Shown: positions 1 through 4,108 of the stretch, one piece after another
How positions within the stretch are numbered: position 1 is the first letter of the stretch
How the letters are laid out: every line of letters starts with the position of its first letter
Origin: an uncultured Pseudomonadota bacterium
Lineage (GTDB): Bacteria > Myxococcota_A > UBA9042 > CAIXZC01
Direction: 5' to 3'
Assembly (NCBI GenBank): GCA_937884235.1
Contig: CALGBT010000616.1
Location: forward strand, 1 to 6,199
Length of the DNA: 6,199 bases
Notes under the pieces: generated by a model
Told to the model about the DNA's origin: nothing
The model's database searches: none
What the model saw: the letters and a program-made list of their open reading frames with translations, nothing else
Program-made: the position numbers and the translations under genes

Positions 1-1
1 G

Positions 2-1126
2 GCTATCGGCCGCCTCGCCGGTGGAGTTGCTCATGACTTCAACAACCTCCTTACGACAATCCAGGGACATGCCGAGCGTCTCGTCTCGCAGATGCCTGAC
101 GGTGACTGTCAGAACAGCGCACAGAGCATCCTGGTAGCCAGTGTCAGTGCGGCCGTGCGCACCAGGCAGCTCCTACTACTCAGCCGTAACCAGGTGAATG
201 AAGCTGGCGCCCTGGATCTCAACATGGCAATCGAGGAACTGCGTTTCGTTATCGGCGAGGCACTGGGGGAGAGAAGTGAGCTGGTCCTGGACTTGACGTA
301 CCCCATCAAGAATGTCCTGGCCGACCGCAGCAGTATTGAACAGGTCCTGCTGAACATTGCCGCCAATGCCCGAGACGCGATGCCTGAAGGAGGGAGGCTG
401 CGCATCTCTACGGCCAATCGAACCCCAACGGCCGAAGACGCCATCCAGACATTGGACCTTGAACCGGGAGAGTATGTCTGCCTCACCATTGCCGATTCCA
501 GTGAGGGCATCGACGCCGAGGCTAGGAGACACCTGTTCGAGCCCTTCTTCACAACCAACGACGCAACTGTGGGGGAGGGATTGGGATTGGCCATCGTTTA
601 CGGCATCGTCCACAGTCTGGGCGGTTCCATTTTCGTCTCCTCTCAGCCTGGAAATGGAACACGTTTCGATGTCTATCTGCGCGCCACGAAGACGACCGCA
701 ACTACTGAGACGGCCGTGACCACCGGGGCAACGGCCGGTGCCCGTGGTGAGTCGGTGCTGGTAGTGGACGATAACAGCGGTGTCAGGGAGTTGGCTTGCA
801 CATTGCTGGAGTCTGCCGGATACACGGTGGCCGCCGCCACTGATGCGCTACGCGCACTGGCCGTCGCTCGGGCCATGGCTATTCCACCGGATCTGCTGCT
901 CACCGACGTCATCATGCCCGGCATGTCCGGTCGTGAATTAGCCGAGAAGCTGCGGGACATCTACCCTCGGCTGCGCGTACTCTTCATGTCTGGTTACACC
1001 AACAACATCCTGAGTGACCCCAACGGCCTGCCGAAGGGCATGCACTTCATCCAGAAGCCCTTCACCGTGGAGGACTTCCAGGCGCAAGTGCAGAGGGCTT
1101 TACGCCATCAATACCCGGAAGATTGA
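2..1126 (+). CDS. Hybrid sensor histidine kinase with C-terminal receiver (5' end missing)
   Basis: This is the C-terminal 374 residues of a hybrid histidine kinase; the reading frame is open to the left edge. The visible fragment begins in the phosphoacceptor box, GRLAGGVAHDFNNLL, with the His at residue 11 (codon 32-34), so the sensor domains lie upstream. The ATPase domain follows: N box NIAANARDAM (residues 118-127), the G1 region DSSEGI (165-170), the FEPFFTT segment, and the G2 region GEGLGL (191-196). A Thr/Ala-rich linker (about 229-250) leads to a receiver domain with acidic pair D256/D257, phosphoacceptor D302 in LLLTDVIMPGMSG, S330 in FMSGYT and K352 in QKPF. The family autophosphorylates on His and passes phosphate to its own receiver. 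The layout resembles CckA-type kinases, but the His-box type and the attached receiver are shared by many hybrids, so no symbol is given. The G1 box is unusual: the first Gly of DxGxG is Ser (codon 500-502). The signal sensed and the downstream partner are unknown. Confidence 0.93.
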   Translation, partial: AIGRLAGGVAHDFNNLLTTIQGHAERLVSQMPDGDCQNSAQSILVASVSAAVRTRQLLLLSRNQVNEAGALDLNMAIEELRFVIGEALGERSELVLDLTYPIKNVLADRSSIEQVLLNIAANARDAMPEGGRLRISTANRTPTAEDAIQTLDLEPGEYVCLTIADSSEGIDAEARRHLFEPFFTTNDATVGEGLGLAIVYGIVHSLGGSIFVSSQPGNGTRFDVYLRATKTTATTETAVTTGATAGARGESVLVVDDNSGVRELACTLLESAGYTVAAATDALRALAVARAMAIPPDLLLTDVIMPGMSGRELAEKLRDIYPRLRVLFMSGYTNNILSDPNGLPKGMHFIQKPFTVEDFQAQVQRALRHQYPED

Positions 1127-1236
1127 CAAGACCCCGCTCTTGCGCGAGCCTCTTGAAGCATCACCGCATGCTGATGACATGACACAACATCGAACCGGCC
1201 ACGCGCGACGACCAGGCTGAGAAACCCGTCAGAATA

Positions 1237-1247
1237 AAGGGGGGGGA
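1237..1247 (+). promoter_or_regulatory. Shine-Dalgarno with an eight-G run before the DUF47 start
   Basis: AAGG at 1237-1240 lies seven bases before the ATG at 1248 and is a plausible ribosome binding site. It runs into eight consecutive Gs (1239-1246), leaving a single A before the start codon. Any change in the length of the G run would alter the distance from the AAGG to the start codon. No convincing -35/-10 promoter could be picked out in the 121-base gap 1127-1247. Confidence 0.5.
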
Positions 1248-1895
1248 ATGGTATTTCTGTGGAAGAAACAGAAGAATATCCAGGACATGATCGAAGGGTA
1301 CTTCGAACTCTGCGACAGGTGCTTCCAGCTCTTTCAGGAGGCAACCGCAGTCTACTTTGAACAAGGGCTCGGACAGGCGTTTGATCAGGGAGTAGAGGCG
1401 ACTCATAAGGCGGAATCAGAAGCCGACGACCAGCGGCGGGAGATTGAACTCACGCTGTACGGAAAGGCACTGCTGCCAGATTCCCGGGGTGACCTCCTAG
1501 GGCTGCTTGAGACCTTTGACCGCCTGCCCAACGCCGCTGAGACCATCCTCTTTGCCATACGCACGCAGCTGGTCGTGCTGCCCGACGAACTGAAGGAGGC
1601 ATTCGCAGCCCTCATAGATATCAACGTCCAGGCCTATTGTGCCACCCGCAAAGCTGTCGACTCGCTGTTCCACAACCCGGTGGCGACCCTTCATACGACC
1701 AAGGAAGTGGACGAGAAGGAGAGTGAATCGGACCGCCGGGAGCGGGCCCTGATTACCGCTATCTTCAAATCCGACATGGACACTGGAGAGAAGCTTCTGC
1801 TCAAGGATGTCGTCATCCTGATGGGCAGGATTTCGGACCGTGCTGAGGCCACTGCCGACCGCATCTCAATCGTCGCGATAAAAAGGCAGATTTGA
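1248..1895 (+). CDS. DUF47 / PhoU-like phosphate transport regulator
   Basis: This 215-residue all-helical protein matches the DUF47 (PhoU_div, TIGR00153-type) family in length, N-terminus (FLWKKQKNIQDMIEGYFE) and gene context. Two PhoU-like metal-binding ExxxD motifs are visible in equivalent places of the two halves: E56-D60 in ESEADDQRREI and E158-D162 in ESESDRRERAL. Each half also has the later family segment: DRLPNAAE (residues 91-98) and ISDRAEATADRI (195-206). There is no signal peptide or membrane helix, so it is cytoplasmic, probably acting at the inner face of the membrane. DUF47 genes commonly precede a PiT transporter gene, as in Bacillus subtilis ykaA-pit and the Sinorhizobium orfA-pit pair, and are thought to modulate phosphate uptake. 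Here the next gene is a pit homologue starting one base after the stop, so co-translation is likely. The ATG at 1248 is supported by AAGG seven bases upstream. Confidence 0.9.
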   Translation: MVFLWKKQKNIQDMIEGYFELCDRCFQLFQEATAVYFEQGLGQAFDQGVEATHKAESEADDQRREIELTLYGKALLPDSRGDLLGLLETFDRLPNAAETILFAIRTQLVVLPDELKEAFAALIDINVQAYCATRKAVDSLFHNPVATLHTTKEVDEKESESDRRERALITAIFKSDMDTGEKLLLKDVVILMGRISDRAEATADRISIVAIKRQI

Positions 1896-1896
1896 C

Positions 1897-2835
1897 ATGT
1901 GGCAGGTAATTTCTGGCATCTTCCTTGGATGGTCCCTGGGAAGCAATGATGCGTCCAACGTCTTTGGGACCGCGGTCGCGTCTCATATGGTGCGTTTCTG
2001 GACCGCCGCGATTCTCTGCGCCATCTTCGTCGTGCTGGGAGCCCTGGCGCATGGACAGGAAGGCATCGAGACCTATCGCCAGATGAGTCCCATGACCCCC
2101 AATCTGGCCTTCATCGTCTCCCTGGCGGCGGGCGCCACGGTCACCTTGATGAGCTACTGGAAACTCCCAGTCTCAACTTCCCAGGCAGTGGTCGGGGCCC
2201 TTGTGCTGGTAGGAGCACTGGGCAACACTCTGGACGTGTCATCACTGACCAAGGTTGTGCTCTGCTGGATCGGCACGCCAATCGGGGCCGCGCTGGTGAC
2301 TATCATCCTGTACTACACGCTGGGGAAACTGGTCAATCGCATCGGCCCATCGCTCTTCTCACATGACCGATGGCTACGCATCGGCCTCTTGGTTGCAGGC
2401 TCGTATGGAGCCTATGCGCTTGGCGCCAACAACGTGGCCAATGTTACCGGGGCCTATGTTGGGCCAGACATGCTGACGCCATTCACCGCCTGCCTCATCG
2501 GCTCATTGGCCATTGCCGGCGGCGTTCTGACCTACAGCCGAAATGTCATGATGACGGTGGGCAAGAAGTTGGTCCAACTCGATGCCTTCACTGCTTTTGT
2601 TGCCATTCTGGCCGAGGCCATCACGGTACACGTTTACGCCCTGGTGGGTGTTCCAGTCTCTACCAGCCAGGCCATCGTCGGCGCGGTTCTGGGGGTTGGC
2701 ATTCTCAAGGGGGCGCGCACCATCAACCGCCAGACCCTGGTGCGCATTCTCTTTGGCTGGACCGGCACGCCACTGATCTCTGCTGCCCTCACATTTGCCA
2801 TCTATCAAATCTTCAGTTTGACGGGTAACCTGTAG
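1897..2835 (+). CDS. pit: PiT-family inorganic phosphate transporter
   Basis: This 312-residue polytopic membrane protein is a low-affinity inorganic phosphate carrier of the PiT family (PF01384), which normally moves metal-phosphate or phosphate with H+ or Na+ across the inner membrane. The two homologous halves typical of the family are visible. The signatures are GSNDASN (residues 15-21) and GANNVAN (176-182); each half also carries an exact PVSTSQA (91-97 and 253-259) followed by a W-x-GTP segment (124-128 and 288-292). About ten hydrophobic segments can be counted. It lacks the long central loop of E. coli PitA, so it is of the short type common in archaea and many bacteria. In the second signature Asn replaces the usual Asp. 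The start is the ATG one base after the DUF47 stop; AAGG at 1883-1886 inside the preceding gene may serve as ribosome binding site. The substrate could include sulfate in some relatives, but the DUF47 neighbour favours phosphate. Confidence 0.92.
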   Translation: MWQVISGIFLGWSLGSNDASNVFGTAVASHMVRFWTAAILCAIFVVLGALAHGQEGIETYRQMSPMTPNLAFIVSLAAGATVTLMSYWKLPVSTSQAVVGALVLVGALGNTLDVSSLTKVVLCWIGTPIGAALVTIILYYTLGKLVNRIGPSLFSHDRWLRIGLLVAGSYGAYALGANNVANVTGAYVGPDMLTPFTACLIGSLAIAGGVLTYSRNVMMTVGKKLVQLDAFTAFVAILAEAITVHVYALVGVPVSTSQAIVGAVLGVGILKGARTINRQTLVRILFGWTGTPLISAALTFAIYQIFSLTGNL

Positions 2836-2874
2836 CTGGATGCCCTGCCGGGCCATTTGACCAGACGAGCCAGG

Positions 2875-3495
2875 ATGAGGATTCCAAAGTCACATGCGCT
2901 CATCTTCGATTTGGGACGAGTGCTGGTCACCTTTGACCATCAACGCTGCTATCAGAAGCTGGCTGACTTGACCGCGACCACTCCGGAGCAGGTGCGGACG
3001 GTGGTGGAGGATGGCATCAGACCTCGCTTCGACCGCGGCCAGATGACCGTTGACGATGTCCGCAGGTACCTTCAAGTGAGACTCGGGGGGACCCTGGCCA
3101 GAGCGGACCTCGTGCTTGCCTGGGCGGACGTCTTTGACCCGGTCCCAGAGATGCTCACCTGGCTGAAGTCACTGAGCAAGAGGGTACGACTGGCTCTCCT
3201 CTCCAACACCGATGCCATCCATCTGCCCTGGGTTGAGGAGAAGTTTGGCTTTCTCCATTTCTTCGAACAACGCGTGCTTTCGTATGAAGTCGGTTCCATC
3301 AAGCCCGAAGCAGAGATCTATCAGGCGGCGCTGCGCGCGCTCCGCCTGCCCGCACCGGCATGCTGCTTCATCGATGACATCAGTGCCTACGCCGAGGCTG
3401 CCCGAGCCCAGGGCATGACGGCTGTCCATCACCGTTCTCCAGCACAAACCCAATTGCTCGTTGAAGAGTGGCTGGCAACTATGGACAGAGCTTGA
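2875..3495 (+). CDS. HAD-superfamily hydrolase, YihX-like (HAD-IA)
   Basis: This 206-residue soluble protein has all HAD phosphatase motifs in order. Motif I is FDLGRVLV with nucleophile D12, motif II is LLSNT (S110-N111-T112), motif III is K143 in GSIKPEAEIYQ, and motif IV is FIDD (D167/D168). Motif I is DxG rather than DxD, as in the YihX group of HAD-IA enzymes, which includes the E. coli glucose-1-phosphate phosphatase; the Gly is therefore not evidence of inactivity. A helical cap lies between motifs I and II (about residues 22-100), placing it in the C1-cap class. The ATG at 2875 is preferred because it puts motif I about ten residues from the N-terminus, as in relatives; an in-frame TTG at 2857 would add six residues. 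It begins 39 bases after the transporter stop and probably shares its transcript, so it may release phosphate from a sugar or other phosphoester. The substrate cannot be read from sequence. Its 3' end overlaps the convergent TPR gene. Confidence 0.88.
   Translation: MRIPKSHALIFDLGRVLVTFDHQRCYQKLADLTATTPEQVRTVVEDGIRPRFDRGQMTVDDVRRYLQVRLGGTLARADLVLAWADVFDPVPEMLTWLKSLSKRVRLALLSNTDAIHLPWVEEKFGFLHFFEQRVLSYEVGSIKPEAEIYQAALRALRLPAPACCFIDDISAYAEAARAQGMTAVHHRSPAQTQLLVEEWLATMDRA
3479..3495. other. Tail-to-tail overlap of HAD and TPR genes
   Basis: The HAD stop (TGA, 3493-3495, plus strand) lies beyond the TPR stop (TAG on the minus strand, 3479-3481), so the last 17 bases of each gene are shared in antisense. 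There is no room for an intergenic terminator, and the transcripts of the two strands are expected to overlap. Confidence 0.85.
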
Positions 3496-4108
3496 GTCCC
3501 TTCAGGGCGGCCTGATGGCTCGGTGACACCGCGAGGATCTTCTTGAACTCGATTCGGGCTGCCTCCCGCCGCTGCTGCATGAACAGAGACCAGGCGTAGC
3601 CCGAACGCATCTCAATGTCCCCCGGGTAGCTCTTGAGCACCAGCGCGTAGTACTCGGCTGCGTCCGGGTAGCGAGCCTGGCTGTAGTAGACATAGGCGAG
3701 GCGACTATTGGCCAGGTAGTTCCCAGGGTCCAGCCTGGTTACCGCCAGTCCGGTCCTCTCCGCATCTGCCCATTTGCTGGCGGCCAATTGTGGCAGCATC
3801 AAACCCAGCTTCGCCTCGATGGACTGCGAGTTAAGTCGAGTCGCCTGGCGATAGGCAGCGATGGCCCCATCATAGTCTCCCAGCAGGTAACTGAGCCAGC
3901 CCCGCCGCAGTTCAACGATGTAGTCGTGGGCCCGCGGGCCGGTGATCTTGTTTAGCGTCTCCAGGGCCTCCGAGTATTTCTGCTCTCCCTCCAAAGCCAC
4001 CGACTGCTCGAAATAGCCCTGCTGCTCGTCCCCTGCCCTACCGACTGATGCCACCAGCACGAGCATGACTGCTGCCGTTGCCGCTGCGATCCATTCCAGT
4101 TTCAACAT
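3479..4108 (-). CDS. Exported tetratricopeptide-repeat protein
   Basis: This is a 209-residue protein with a Sec-type signal peptide. The N-terminus is MLKLEWIAAATAAVML, the hydrophobic core spans about residues 6-20, and the likely cleavage is after SVGRA (residue 25), leaving a mature periplasmic protein. The rest is made of about five consecutive TPR units of 34 residues (about 30-60, 63-96, 97-130, 131-164, 165-198), with typical helix patterns such as GWLSYLLGDYDGAIAAYRQA and AYVYYSQARYPDAAEYYALV. TPR arrays bind other proteins; no catalytic motif is seen. The start at 4108 is chosen because AGGAGG stands eight bases upstream and the signal peptide begins there. The frame stays open to an ATG at 4213, but that extension adds 35 basic, low-quality residues. 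The start codon lies inside the 3' end of the channel-peptidase gene, so the two are probably co-transcribed and the TPR protein may be its periplasmic partner. The specific function is unknown. Confidence 0.88.
   Translation of the reverse strand: MLKLEWIAAATAAVMLVLVASVGRAGDEQQGYFEQSVALEGEQKYSEALETLNKITGPRAHDYIVELRRGWLSYLLGDYDGAIAAYRQATRLNSQSIEAKLGLMLPQLAASKWADAERTGLAVTRLDPGNYLANSRLAYVYYSQARYPDAAEYYALVLKSYPGDIEMRSGYAWSLFMQQRREAARIEFKKILAVSPSHQAALKGLKLCP
4038..4108 (-). other. 71-base same-strand gene overlap
   Basis: The last 23 codons and the stop of the channel-peptidase gene are read in one frame, while the first 71 bases of the TPR gene (signal peptide coding) are read in another. The channel-peptidase residues encoded across the TPR ribosome binding site and start (from about residue 681) are Ser/Gly/Thr-rich and look like an unstructured tail. 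This is much longer than the usual 1-8 base operon overlap and suggests that the original stop codon of the upstream gene was lost. Confidence 0.75.

Noticed and set aside
109..613. Minus-strand open frames of 145 and 161 codons
   Set aside because: They are antisense to the conserved kinase ATPase domain and have no domain signature of their own.
1136..1176. Short inverted repeats GCTC/GAGC and CATCA/TGATG after the kinase gene
   Set aside because: Stems of four and five base pairs without a T-run are too weak to call a terminator.
1172..1190. Pho-box-like repeat: the minus strand reads TGTCATGTCAT
   Set aside because: The two TGTCAT-like units are adjacent, with a 5-base period instead of the 11-base period of a real Pho box, and a single pair is not significant.
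2370..2828. 152-codon plus-strand frame within the transporter gene
   Set aside because: It is an out-of-frame shadow of pit, rich in Cys, His and Arg, with no hydrophobic pattern or known motif.
3502..3515. Perfect hairpin TCAGG-GCGG-CCTGA just after the HAD stop, a possible terminator
   Set aside because: The stem is only five base pairs, there is no following T-run on either strand, and it lies inside the TPR coding sequence (the ALKG region).
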